Shown piece after piece: positions 17,110 to 25,554 of a DNA stretch of 45,209 bases. The DNA lies in NCBI RefSeq assembly GCF_001571085.1, contig NZ_BCTC01000053.1, positions 1 to 45,209 of the forward strand, in the 5' to 3' direction. A model generated the notes under the pieces. It saw only the letters and a list, made by a program, of their open reading frames with translations. It did not search any database and was not told the origin of the DNA. The position numbers and the translations under genes are program-made. The stretch's first letter is position 1, and each line of letters starts with the position of its first letter. Source of the DNA: Azohydromonas lata NBRC 102462. GTDB lineage: Bacteria > Pseudomonadota > Gammaproteobacteria > Burkholderiales > Burkholderiaceae_C.

Positions 17110-18030
17110 ATGCCCTCTGCACCATCCGCATCCTGGGTCACCGAATGCGCGGCCTGCCGCCACAGCAACCCGGCGCGCGCCCACTTCTGCAACGTCTGCG
17201 GCGCCCCGCTGCAATCGCCGGCCGCCGCGGCCGCCCGCGCGGCGCACGCCCCCAGCGCCAGCGCCGCCCCGCAAGCGGAGACCGACGTGGCCGAGCCCAA
17301 GGGCTTCATGCTGCATTTCAACGACGACAACACGCTGGCCATCGCGCCGCGCTACACGTCGCCCGACCCCGGCGGCGAGGCCGAGACGTCCAACCCCGCC
17401 GCGGCGCCTGGCGGCGAGGGGACGGCCTCCTCCACCATCCACGCCGCCGCGGCGCGGCTGGGCGGCATGCACTTCAGCCTGCCCGCGCCCACCCCCAAGG
17501 GGCCCGCTACGGCGCCCGCCTCCCGCGCCAACGCCACGTGGACCGGCCCCACCGTGGCCGCCGCCATGCTGGTCCTCACGGCCCTGGTGGGCACGGGCAG
17601 CTACCTCTTGGGCCGCGGCACCGCGCCCACGGCCACGGCCACGCCGGGCTACGACGCGATGCAACTGGCCACTCAAGCCACCGCCGCGACGGCCGCGCCC
17701 GCGCTGCAGGGCGCCGCGCCGCTGGCCGGGGCGCAGCCCCTGGGCATGGCGACGGCCGCGCTGCCGGCGGCCGGCGGCGGCAACGCCGTGGCCGACAGCC
17801 TGGCGCAGGCGCAGCAGGCGCTGGCCATGTCGAAGGCCAATGCGGCCGCCGGCGCCACCGTGGCGCCCGTGGCGCCGGCCCTGCCCGCGCACCAGACGGC
17901 CCAGGCCACGCCCGCCACCCGCACCGCGCCCGCGGCGGCCGTCGCCCCGGCCGCCGCCGCGGCCCGCGCCCCGGCACCCGCCACGCCCTGCAACGCCACC
18001 GTGGCCGCGCTGGGCTTGTGCGAACCCTGA
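17110..18030 (+). CDS. Zinc-ribbon, single-pass membrane protein with Ala/Pro-rich tail and C-terminal Cys motif
   Basis: 306 residues. The N-terminus has a zinc ribbon: C-A-A-C at about 13-16 and C-N-V-C at about 28-31. A short conserved-looking block (F-M-L-H-F-N-D-D-N-T-L) follows. One membrane segment lies near residues 140-162 (A-A-A-M-L-V-L-T-A-L-V-G-T-G-S-Y-L-L-G). The remaining ~145 residues are Ala/Pro/Gln-rich and probably periplasmic, ending in C-N-A-T-V-A-A-L-G-L-C-E-P. The last 11-residue Cys block has the same pattern (C-x6-LGLC) as the end of the next gene product. I do not recognise a function; a 23-bp gap points to an operon with the TAXI protein. Confidence 0.8.
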   Translation: MPSAPSASWVTECAACRHSNPARAHFCNVCGAPLQSPAAAAARAAHAPSASAAPQAETDVAEPKGFMLHFNDDNTLAIAPRYTSPDPGGEAETSNPAAAPGGEGTASSTIHAAAARLGGMHFSLPAPTPKGPATAPASRANATWTGPTVAAAMLVLTALVGTGSYLLGRGTAPTATATPGYDAMQLATQATAATAAPALQGAAPLAGAQPLGMATAALPAAGGGNAVADSLAQAQQALAMSKANAAAGATVAPVAPALPAHQTAQATPATRTAPAAAVAPAAAAARAPAPATPCNATVAALGLCEP

Positions 18031-18053
18031 ACACCCAGAGGGAGGACACCGAG

Positions 18054-19142
18054 ATGGACATCACCAGAACCGCCCGCACCGCCGCCGCATTGGCCTGCGG
18101 CCTGGCCGCCTTCGCCGCGCAGGCCGGCAGCGTGGACTACAAGATCGTCACCGCCTCCGAGCGCGGCACCTACATCCAGATCGGCCGCGACCTGGCGCGC
18201 TTCGTGGCGCCGGAGGCCGACATCAACCTGGAGTCGCTGCCCTCCGCCGGCTCCGCCGAGAACGTGCAACGCCTGCGCAGCGAGCCCGGCGTGAAGCTGG
18301 CGCTGGTGCAGTCGGACGTCTACCAGGCCTTCCTGGACCGCGCCGCGGCCGGCAACCCGCAGGCGGCCGAGACCATCAAGCCGCTGCGCGTGGTCATGCC
18401 GCTCTACAACGAGGAGATCTACTTCATCACCCGTGCCGACTCGTCGCTGCAGAACGTGCACGACATCAAGGACGCCCGGATCAACGTCGGCCCGCTGCTC
18501 AGCGGCACGGCGCTGTCGGCCACCACGCTCTACAAGCAGATGTTCGGCAAGCCGCTGCCCGACGGCCAGGCCAGCTACCTCAGCAACGAGGACGCGCTGG
18601 TCAAGCTCACGGTGGACAAGAGCATCGACGTGGTGGTGGCCGTGGCCGGGCAGCCGGCCAAGCTGCTGGTGGACATGAAGGCCGAGGCCCGGCAGCTCAT
18701 TCGGCTGCTCAAGTTCGACCAGAACAACCCCGCCAGCAAGGCCGCGCTGCAGACCTACTTCCCCTCCACCATCAAGGCCAGCAACTACCCCAACCTGCTG
18801 GCGGAGGACGTGCCGGGCGTGGCGGTGAAGGCCTTCCTCGTGACCTACAACTACGGCGGCAGCGACACCAGCAAGTACCTCAACCGCTTTGCCCGCTCGC
18901 TGTGCCACAACTTCGCCACGCTGCAGGCCGAGGGCCACCCGAAGTGGAAGGAAGTGAACCTGGCCCTGCCGCCGCTGGGCAAGGGCTGGACGTACTACTC
19001 GCCCATGGCGCGCGAGATGAACGCCTGCCTGGCCGATTCGCAGCAGGCCCGCAGCGGCGCCACCCCCGCGCCGCGGCCCATACAGCCCGTGGTCAACTCG
19101 CAGTGCCCGCAGCAGGAGCGCATCCTGGGGCTGTGCCGCTGA
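18054..19142 (+). CDS. TAXI-family TRAP transporter-type solute-binding protein
   Basis: 362 residues with a strong GAGGGAGGA ribosome site. Residues 1-24 are a Sec signal peptide ending A-A-Q-A. The mature part is TAXI-like (Y-K-I-V-T-A-S-E-R-G-T-Y-I-Q-I-G-R-D-L, N-V-Q-R-L-R, L-A-L-V-Q-S-D-V). TAXI receptors normally feed a fused TRAP permease, but none is encoded nearby. There is a C-terminal extension of about 40 residues, Pro-rich, that ends C-P-Q-Q-E-R-I-L-G-L-C-R, matching the end of the preceding zinc-ribbon membrane protein. The ligand is unknown. Confidence 0.85.
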   Translation: MDITRTARTAAALACGLAAFAAQAGSVDYKIVTASERGTYIQIGRDLARFVAPEADINLESLPSAGSAENVQRLRSEPGVKLALVQSDVYQAFLDRAAAGNPQAAETIKPLRVVMPLYNEEIYFITRADSSLQNVHDIKDARINVGPLLSGTALSATTLYKQMFGKPLPDGQASYLSNEDALVKLTVDKSIDVVVAVAGQPAKLLVDMKAEARQLIRLLKFDQNNPASKAALQTYFPSTIKASNYPNLLAEDVPGVAVKAFLVTYNYGGSDTSKYLNRFARSLCHNFATLQAEGHPKWKEVNLALPPLGKGWTYYSPMAREMNACLADSQQARSGATPAPRPIQPVVNSQCPQQERILGLCR

Positions 19143-19191
19143 ACGCACGCGCCGGCCGGATCACAGCACCCCCCGCCCCCGCCCCCGCCCA

Positions 19192-19219
19192 AGCCGCCGG
19201 ACAACCCGGCGGCTTTTTT
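19192..19219 (+). terminator. Rho-independent terminator after TAXI gene
   Basis: A 9-bp stem AGCCGCCGG (19192-19200) and CCGGCGGCT (19206-19214) with a 5-nt loop is followed by a T-run. It lies about 50 bp after the TAXI stop codon and ends the zinc-ribbon/TAXI unit before the convergent kinase gene. Confidence 0.85.
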
Positions 19220-19244
19220 GTGCCCGGCGCGGCCTGCGGCGCTT

Positions 19245-21095
19245 TCAGCGCTGCGACAGCTTGAACCCGATCATCGCCCGCAGCTTGTTGGGCAGCACCG
19301 GCTTGATGAGCAGGTGGAAGTCGTGCGCCGCAGCCTCGTTCTCCAGCCCGCTGAGGGTGCTGCCGGTGATGACGATGGCCGGCAGCCGCTGCCCCGCCCA
19401 GCGCTGGCGCAGCAGGGACAGCGCCTCCAGCCCGGAGCGGGCCTCGGGCAGCCGGTAGTCCACGATGAGCAGGTCCGGCCGCGGCAGCTCGGCGCCGCCG
19501 CGGGTCCAGGCCTCCAGCGGGGCGACGGCGTCGAAGTCCAGCACCTGCGCGCCCCAGGCCTTGAGCAGCACCACCAGGCCCTCGCGCACCGCGGGCTCGT
19601 CCTCCACCACCACGATGCGCCGGCCCTCCAGGCTCAGGCCCAGCGCCGCCTTGGAGCCGCCCGGGGCCAGCGGCTGCGCCGGCGGCGCCTGCAGCCGTCC
19701 CGGCGCCACTTCCAGGCTGAAGACGGTGCCGTGGCCCACGCGGGAGCGCACCGTCAGCGGCGCGTCCATCAGGTCGGCCAGGCGCTTGACGATGGCCAGC
19801 CCCAGGCCCAGGCCTTTGCGCTGGTGCGGCTCCAGCGGGCGCTGGCTGTTGACCTGGTAGAACTCGTCGAAGATGCGCGGCAGCGCCGTGTCGCTGATGC
19901 CTATGCCGCTGTCCCACACCTGCAGCAGCAGCGCGTCGCCGCGGCGGCGGCAGGTGACGAGCACGCCGCCGTCCTCGGTGTAGCGGATGGCGTTGCTCAC
20001 CAGGTTGCGCAGGATGCGCTCCACCACCACCGGGTCGGCCTGCACCACGTGCGACTCGCCCCGGAAGCTCAGCGCCAGCCCCTTCTCGAACGCGCTGGGC
20101 TCGAAGTGCAGCCGCAGCCGCGCGAACACCTCGCGCAGCACCACGGGCTGGGGTTTCAATTCCACGCCGCCCGTGTCGATGCGGGTGATGTCCAGCAGCT
20201 CGCCGAACAGGCCCTCCAGCGCGTCCACGCTCTCGTTGATGCTGTTGACCAGCGCGGCCACGTCCGGGTCGTGGCAGCGCTGGCGCAGCGTCTCGGCGAA
20301 CAGGCCCATGGCGTGCAGCGGCTGGCGCAAGTCGTGGCTGGCGGCGGCGAAGAATTGCGTCTTGGCGCGGCTGGCGGCTTCGGCGGCGCGGCGCGCGTCC
20401 TCGGCGGCGGCTTTTTCCACGCGCAGTTGCGCGGCGAGCTGGTCGGTGCGCAGCTTGAGGTCTATGGCCAGCGCCAGCGAGCTGCGGTAGGTGCGCGCCA
20501 TGAGCCACACGGCGCCGAACAGGATGCACAGGATGAGCGCGATCTGCAGGTGAAACGGGTGCGTGGTGTCGCTGGCCACGCGCGCCACCGTGGGCAGCAG
20601 CACCAGGCACAGGAAGGCGACGAACAGCCGCGGCTGGCCGGCGAGCATCTGCACCGAGCCCACGCAGTAGCTGTAGATGATGAGCAGCAGCGCCACCTGG
20701 TGCGAGGGCGTGCCCAGGCTCCAGAACATCCAGGCTGCCACGCCCCAGCAGGTGCCCTGCAGCAGCGCCAGCACCCGCCAGCTCCCGCGCCAGGCCAGCA
20801 GCGTCGCCTGGTCGGCGTCGGGCTGGCGCCTGAACCGCAGGTAATGCGCCAGCCGCACGCTCCACAGCACCGCCACCACGCCCACCCAGCCGAAGAGCCG
20901 CCAGGGCTCGGCCACGCTGCGGTAGAAGGCCACCACCAGCAGCACGCCCACGAGGTTGCCGGCCAGCGTGGCCGGGGTCTGGGTGTAGAGGGCGCGGGCA
21001 TGCTCCAGCTGCCGGGCGTCGGCGGGCGGTGCGTCCGCCTCGGCCCTGGGCTTGAGCTTGAACGCGTGGACGGCCGGCAGCACGTTGCCCAGCAT
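19245..21095 (-). CDS. Hybrid sensor histidine kinase with C-terminal receiver
   Basis: 616 residues from the ATG at 21095. About six membrane segments (residues 45-215) form the sensory part. A short coiled coil leads to the H-box A-A-S-H-D-L-R-Q-P-L-H-A-M (about residue 255). N-L-V-S-N-A-I-R-Y-T-E is the N-box, with D-S-G-I-G-I-S and G-L-G-L-G-L-A-I-V-K as G-boxes. A receiver domain at about 500-610 has its Asp in I-V-D-Y-R-L-P and Lys in L-I-K-P-V-L-P. The gene lies 7 bp after the response-regulator gene on the same strand. The signal is unknown; membrane segments rather than a periplasmic domain probably sense it. Confidence 0.92.
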   Translation of the reverse strand: MLGNVLPAVHAFKLKPRAEADAPPADARQLEHARALYTQTPATLAGNLVGVLLVVAFYRSVAEPWRLFGWVGVVAVLWSVRLAHYLRFRRQPDADQATLLAWRGSWRVLALLQGTCWGVAAWMFWSLGTPSHQVALLLIIYSYCVGSVQMLAGQPRLFVAFLCLVLLPTVARVASDTTHPFHLQIALILCILFGAVWLMARTYRSSLALAIDLKLRTDQLAAQLRVEKAAAEDARRAAEAASRAKTQFFAAASHDLRQPLHAMGLFAETLRQRCHDPDVAALVNSINESVDALEGLFGELLDITRIDTGGVELKPQPVVLREVFARLRLHFEPSAFEKGLALSFRGESHVVQADPVVVERILRNLVSNAIRYTEDGGVLVTCRRRGDALLLQVWDSGIGISDTALPRIFDEFYQVNSQRPLEPHQRKGLGLGLAIVKRLADLMDAPLTVRSRVGHGTVFSLEVAPGRLQAPPAQPLAPGGSKAALGLSLEGRRIVVVEDEPAVREGLVVLLKAWGAQVLDFDAVAPLEAWTRGGAELPRPDLLIVDYRLPEARSGLEALSLLRQRWAGQRLPAIVITGSTLSGLENEAAAHDFHLLIKPVLPNKLRAMIGFKLSQR

Positions 21096-21102
21096 CGCGG
21101 AC

Positions 21103-21867
21103 TTACCAGCGCGGCGTGGTGGTGGCCACGGCCGGCGCGCCACCCTGCTGCTGCGTCATGCGGCTCACGGCCAGCACGGCCTGCGTGCGCGTGCTGACGT
21201 TGAGCACCCGCAGCACGGCGGCCACGTGGTCCTTGACCGTCTCCACCGACAGGTTCAGCTCCCGCGCAATGAGCTTGTTGGGCAGCCCCTGCAGCAGCTT
21301 GCCCAGCACCTCGTTTTGCCGCGGCGTGAGCCCGGCGACGTTGGGCACGCCGGGCACCAGGGGCACGCCCGCTTGGGCGCCATGCCCGCCGCCATGCAAC
21401 CCCGCCAGCGCCTGCGCGCGCGGCGGCACCAGCGGCGCGGGCGACGGCTCGCGCACCTCCGGCGCGCTGGCCAGCCCCGTGGGCATGGGCGGCACGAAGA
21501 TGCCGCCGGACATCACCAGCCGCAGCGCCTCGAACAGCAGCTCGTTGGAGGCGCGCTTGGGCACGAAGCCCATGGCGCCCAGGTCGATGGCGCGCAGCAC
21601 GTCGGCGGCGCGGTCGGTGCCCGACACCACGACGACGGGCAGCGCCGGATGATCGCGGCGCATCTCGGCCAGCACGTCGAAGCCGTCGGCGTCGCCGAGT
21701 TGCAGGTCCAGCAGCAACAGGTCGTGGTCCGCGTCCTCGGCCAGCTTCTGGCGCAGCTCACGCGCGCTGGCCGAGGTGGTCACGCTCACGTCGCTGCCCA
21801 AGCCGCGAATCACGCCCTGCAAGGCCGAAAGGATGAGCGGATGGTCGTCAACGAGCAGCACTTTCAT
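21103..21867 (-). CDS. NarL/FixJ-family response regulator
   Basis: 254 residues. Receiver domain at 1-125: acidic pocket D-D (7-8), phospho-acceptor Asp54 in L-L-L-D-L-Q-L, V-V-V-S-G-T and the Lys of V-P-K-R-A-S. A Pro/Gly-rich linker of about 55 residues follows, longer than usual. The LuxR-type HTH is at about 180-240 (L-T-P-R-Q-N-E-V-L-G-K-L-L-Q-G-L-P-N-K-L-I-A). It is the first gene of a pair with the hybrid kinase and is divergent from the Kef-type antiporter. Confidence 0.93.
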   Translation of the reverse strand: MKVLLVDDHPLILSALQGVIRGLGSDVSVTTSASARELRQKLAEDADHDLLLLDLQLGDADGFDVLAEMRRDHPALPVVVVSGTDRAADVLRAIDLGAMGFVPKRASNELLFEALRLVMSGGIFVPPMPTGLASAPEVREPSPAPLVPPRAQALAGLHGGGHGAQAGVPLVPGVPNVAGLTPRQNEVLGKLLQGLPNKLIARELNLSVETVKDHVAAVLRVLNVSTRTQAVLAVSRMTQQQGGAPAVATTTPRW

Positions 21868-21919
21868 TGCCGGTTCTCCAGTGCATTCATATGTGTGCAG
21901 CGTACCCCTACGTTGCGCG

Positions 21920-21942
21920 GGTAACAGTCACGACCGGTTACC
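21920..21942. promoter_or_regulatory. Inverted repeat in the regulator/Kef intergenic region
   Basis: GGTAAC (21920-21925) and GTTACC (21937-21942) are spaced by 11 nt, between the response regulator and the Kef-type antiporter genes. This fits a dimeric LuxR/NarL-type operator; binding is inference. Confidence 0.35.
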
Positions 21943-22054
21943 GCCACTCCATGGGCTATCGTGGCGTTTTCCCCATGCACCCCTGGTTGAGACCGATGTA
22001 CTTGCTCGCGCCGACACTGCCTTTTGCGCTTCCCTTGACCGCCGGGAGCGCGTG

Positions 22055-24001
22055 ATGGCGGCGGAGCTGCAGGCCGCGGCGGGCGCGGCGATGGAAGAGG
22101 CGTCCAGCGGCTGGCTGGTATCCAGCTTGGTGTACCTGGGCGCCGCGGTGATCGCCGTGCCGCTGGCGCGGCGGCTGGGCCTGGGGTCCATCCTGGGCTA
22201 CCTGGGCGCGGGCATCGCCATAGGCCCCTGGGGGCTGGACCTCGCGGGCGACGCGCAGTCCATGCTGCACTTCTCCGAGTTCGGCGTGGTGCTGATGCTG
22301 TTCCTGGTCGGCCTGGAGCTGGAGCCGCGGCGGCTGTGGGCGCTGCGCCGGCCCATCTTCGGCTGGGGCAGCGTGCAACTGCTGGGCTCGGCCGCGCTGG
22401 TGGCCGGCGCGGCCATGTGGCTGGACCACGCGCCCGGGCGCATGGCGCTGGTCGCGGCGCTTGGGCTGGCGCTGTCCTCCACCGCCATCGGCCTGACGGA
22501 GCTGGCCGAGCGCAACCTCAAGGGCACGGCCGCGGGCGGCGGCGTGCTGGGCGTGGCGCTGCTGCAGGACATCGCGGCCATTCCCATCCTGGCGCTCATT
22601 CCCATCCTGGCCGGCGTGCCGCACGAGACGGTGGCCGGTGACGGCTGGGACGCCTGGCCCGCGGCGCTGCGCGCGGCGCTGGTCATCGGCGCGGTGGTGT
22701 TGGGCGGACGCCTGCTGCTGCGCCCGGCCCTGCGCTGGAGCGCGCGCAGCCGCACGCCGGAGGTGTTCACCGCCGCGTCGCTGCTGCTGGTGGTGGCGAC
22801 CTCGGCGCTGATGCAGGCCGCGGGGCTGTCCATGGCGCTGGGGGCCTTCCTGGCCGGCGTGCTGCTGGCCGACAGCGAGTACCGCCGCCAGCTCGAAACG
22901 GACCTGGAGCCGTTCAAGGGTCTGCTGCTGGGCCTGTTCTTCATGGCCGTGGGCATGGGCGTGGACTTCTCCGTGGTGATGGCGCGGCCCGTGGCGCTGG
23001 CGGTGGTGGTGATCGTCTTCGTCTCGCTCAAGGCGCTGCTGCTGACGGCCATGACCATTCCCATGAAGCTGCCGCCGGCCGAGCGGCCGGTGTTCGTCCT
23101 GCTGCTGGCGCAGGGCGGCGAGTTCGGCTTCGTGGTGTTCCAGGCCGCGGCGCAGCGCGGGGTGATGGACGCGGGCACGGCCTCGCTGCTGGTGGGGGCG
23201 GTGGCGCTGTCCATGGCGCTGACGCCGCTGCTGCTCAAGGCCAGCGACCGCTGGCTGTGCCCGCGCCTGGCGCGAGCGCGCGACCACGGCGACCTGCCCG
23301 TGCTGGAGGAGCCGCAGCAGGCGCCGGTGATCATCGCGGGCTTCGGCCGCTACGGCCAGGTGGTGGGCCGGCTGCTGGCGGCGCAGGGCCTGTCGGCCAC
23401 GGTGCTGGAGCACGACGCCGACCAGGTGGAGACGGTGCGGCGCTTCGGCTGGCGCGTGTTCTTCGGCGACGCCACGCGGCTGGACCTGCTGCGCACCGCC
23501 GGCGCCCAGCAGGCCAAGGTGATGGTGGTGGCTATCGACGACGTGGCGCAGAGCCTGGCGGTGGTGGACGTGGTCAAGCAGCACTTCCCGCAACTGCAAG
23601 TGGTGGCGCGGGCGCGCAACGTGACCCACTACTACGGCCTGCGCTCGCGCGGCGTGGCGCTGATAGAGCGCGAGACCTTCGACGCCGCGCTGGCCAGCGC
23701 GCGCAGCGTGCTGGAGCTCATGGGCTACGACAAGGCCTACGCGCACACGCAGGCGCAGCGCTTCCGCGAGCACAGCGTGGAGCTGCTGGAGCAGATGGCG
23801 CCGCACTTCGGCGACGAGCAGCGCCTGATCGCCATGGCGCGCCAGGGCCGCGACCAGTTGGAAGCCCTGTGGGCCCGCGAGCGCGCCGAGCGCGAAGCCG
23901 CCCTGGCCGCGGCGCGCAAGGCGCCCACGGTGGAGGCGGCGGCGCTGCCCTCGCCCGCGGTGGCGGCACGGGTGCGGACGGAGCCACCCGGGGCAGGATG
24001 A
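22055..24001 (+). CDS. Kef-type K+/H+ antiporter (CPA2) with RCK/TrkA-N domain
   Basis: 648 residues from the ATG at 22055; the frame is open further up but that part is antisense to the regulator gene. About 12-13 membrane segments form a CPA2 exchanger (G-Y-L-G-A-G-I-A-I-G-P, G-V-V-L-M-L-F-L-V-G-L-E-L, L-G-V-A-L-L-Q-D-I-A-A-I-P). A TrkA-N Rossmann domain starts at about residue 425 with I-I-A-G-F-G-R-Y-G-Q-V-V. A coiled, Ala/Glu-rich tail ends the protein. It is a ligand-gated potassium/proton antiporter of the inner membrane, like KefB/KefC. No KefF/KefG-type partner lies adjacent. Confidence 0.94.
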   Translation: MAAELQAAAGAAMEEASSGWLVSSLVYLGAAVIAVPLARRLGLGSILGYLGAGIAIGPWGLDLAGDAQSMLHFSEFGVVLMLFLVGLELEPRRLWALRRPIFGWGSVQLLGSAALVAGAAMWLDHAPGRMALVAALGLALSSTAIGLTELAERNLKGTAAGGGVLGVALLQDIAAIPILALIPILAGVPHETVAGDGWDAWPAALRAALVIGAVVLGGRLLLRPALRWSARSRTPEVFTAASLLLVVATSALMQAAGLSMALGAFLAGVLLADSEYRRQLETDLEPFKGLLLGLFFMAVGMGVDFSVVMARPVALAVVVIVFVSLKALLLTAMTIPMKLPPAERPVFVLLLAQGGEFGFVVFQAAAQRGVMDAGTASLLVGAVALSMALTPLLLKASDRWLCPRLARARDHGDLPVLEEPQQAPVIIAGFGRYGQVVGRLLAAQGLSATVLEHDADQVETVRRFGWRVFFGDATRLDLLRTAGAQQAKVMVVAIDDVAQSLAVVDVVKQHFPQLQVVARARNVTHYYGLRSRGVALIERETFDAALASARSVLELMGYDKAYAHTQAQRFREHSVELLEQMAPHFGDEQRLIAMARQGRDQLEALWARERAEREAALAAARKAPTVEAAALPSPAVAARVRTEPPGAG

Positions 24002-24022
24002 GTCAGGGCGCGGTGCGGTCCC

Positions 24023-24778
24023 TCACCTCACCGCATCCCAAACCAGCTTCACCCCCGTGAGCAGCATCCCCAGCGAGAACAGCCCATAGAACACCCGCTG
24101 CGAGATGCGCCGCACCACGTGCACGCCCACCCACACGCCCACGGGCGCCAGCGGCATGAGCACCAGCGAGGTGGCGAGGTTGCGCAGGTCGATCAGCCCA
24201 AGCCAGGCATACGGAATCCACTTGGACGTGTTCACCGCCGTGAAGAACACCGCCGTCGTGGCCGTGAACTGCACGGGCGTGAGGCGCAGCGGCAGCAGGT
24301 AGAACGCGGCCGGCGGCCCGCCGGCGTGCGCCACGAAGCTGGTGAAGCCGGAGGTCACGCCGAGCGCGAAGCCCAGCCAGCGCGGCGGCGGCGGTGCGTC
24401 CGCGCGCGGCGGGAAGAACCAGCGTATGGCCAGGAAGGCCAGCGTGATGCCGCCCACCATGCCCGCCACCACCTTGGCCGAGAGCAGGTTGAACAGCAGC
24501 GTGCCCAGCACGGTGCCCAGGAGGCCCGCGGGCAGCAGCAGCCGGATGAGCTTGCGGTCGAACTCGCGCAGGAAGACGGCCAGGCCCAGCGCGTCCATCA
24601 CCGCCAGCAGCGGCAGCATGATGGCCGCGGCCTGCGGCACGGGCACGGCCAGCGCCATCAGCGGCACGGCCAGGGCGCCGAAGCCCGCGCCGAAGCCGCT
24701 CTTGGCCAGCCCCATGAGCACCACGGCGGGAATGGCCACGGCGTAGAAGCCGGGGTCGCTGATCACCGAAGGCAGCAT
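24023..24778 (-). CDS. TSUP (TauE/SafE)-family permease
   Basis: 251 residues with about eight membrane segments in two halves. The family motif appears near the N-terminus as L-M-G-L-A-K-S-G-F-G-A-G-F-G and again after the middle loop as G-F-T-S-F-V-A-H-A-G-G-P-P. TSUP proteins export or import sulfite, sulfoacetate, taurine or related C1/C2 sulfonates; the substrate is not known here. It is convergent with the Kef-type gene (21-bp gap) and divergent from the TRIC-like gene. Confidence 0.92.
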   Translation of the reverse strand: MLPSVISDPGFYAVAIPAVVLMGLAKSGFGAGFGALAVPLMALAVPVPQAAAIMLPLLAVMDALGLAVFLREFDRKLIRLLLPAGLLGTVLGTLLFNLLSAKVVAGMVGGITLAFLAIRWFFPPRADAPPPPRWLGFALGVTSGFTSFVAHAGGPPAAFYLLPLRLTPVQFTATTAVFFTAVNTSKWIPYAWLGLIDLRNLATSLVLMPLAPVGVWVGVHVVRRISQRVFYGLFSLGMLLTGVKLVWDAVR

Positions 24779-24809
24779 GGCGTGGCAAAAGCAGGGGCAA
24801 CGCCGCGGC

Positions 24810-24815
24810 GACAAT
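24810..24815 (+). promoter_or_regulatory. Candidate -10 box of the TRIC-like gene
   Basis: GACAAT, 29 nt before the ATG, with a GGGAGGT ribosome site between. It belongs to the recurring (G/T)ACAAT set of this window. Confidence 0.35.
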
Positions 24816-24844
24816 GCGCGCCGCTGCGGGGAGGTAGGCAGGGC

Positions 24845-25510
24845 ATGGGGAGACTTCCGGATTTGTGGGGCGCATTGTCCACGGCGCAACTGGCCATCGA
24901 AGTCGTGGCCACGCTGTCCTTCGCGCTGTCGGGCATGGTGGAAGCCGCGCGCAAGCGGCTCGATGCCGTGGGCGTGTGCGTGGTGGCCGGCCTCACCGCG
25001 TTTGGCGGCGGCACGCTGCGCGACGTGCTGCTGGACCGCCGGCCCTTCTTCTGGGTGCAGCACGCCGGCTGGGTGTGGGCACTGCTTGGGCTGGCCATGG
25101 TCGCCATGCTGTTCATGCGCTCGCGCCACCTGCAGCCCACCGAGCGCGCCATGCTCTGGCCGGACGCGCTGGGCCTGGGCCTGTACGCGGCCAGCGGCAC
25201 GCAGATCGCGCTGCAGGCGCAGATGCCGCCGCTCATCGCCGTGCTCATGGGCGTGGTGTCGGCCTCCTTCGGCGGCGTGCTGCGCGACATCGTGTGCAAC
25301 CAGATCCCGTCGGCCTTCAGCGACCACCGCCCCTACGCGGCACTGGCCTTTGCCGGCGGCTGGACGGTGGTGGGCGTGCAGACGCTGGGCGGGTCGGACG
25401 AGGCCGCCCTGGCCGTGGGCGCGCTGGTGGCCAGCAGCCTGCGCCTCATCACCCTGGGGCTGGACTGGCGCGTGCCGGCCTGGCGCATCGACGACGACCA
25501 GCGGCACTGA
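24845..25510 (+). CDS. TRIC-like (UPF0126/YadS family) membrane protein
   Basis: 221 residues, seven membrane segments, built from two similar halves. Each carries the glycine-rich motif: G-G-G-T-L-R-D-V-L-L-D in the first and F-G-G-V-L-R-D-I-V-C in the second. This is the bacterial homologue of trimeric intracellular cation channels; a K+ channel role is shown for some relatives, and others are linked to glycine uptake. It is divergent from the TSUP gene and 44 bp upstream of DUF1841. Confidence 0.92.
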   Translation: MGRLPDLWGALSTAQLAIEVVATLSFALSGMVEAARKRLDAVGVCVVAGLTAFGGGTLRDVLLDRRPFFWVQHAGWVWALLGLAMVAMLFMRSRHLQPTERAMLWPDALGLGLYAASGTQIALQAQMPPLIAVLMGVVSASFGGVLRDIVCNQIPSAFSDHRPYAALAFAGGWTVVGVQTLGGSDEAALAVGALVASSLRLITLGLDWRVPAWRIDDDQRH

Positions 25511-25542
25511 GCCCCACGCGGGGCCGGGGCAAGGCGGACGGC

Positions 25543-25548
25543 GACAAT
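25543..25548 (+). promoter_or_regulatory. Candidate -10 box, possibly for a leaderless transcript of DUF1841
   Basis: GACAAT with only 6 nt before the ATG at 25555. A start of transcription at the usual distance from a -10 box would fall on the start codon itself. Confidence 0.35.
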
Positions 25549-25554
25549 TGCGGG

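Noticed and set aside
17673-19148. 491-codon minus-strand frame
   Set aside because: Antisense to the zinc-ribbon and TAXI genes, whose ribosome sites, signal peptide and motifs are clear.
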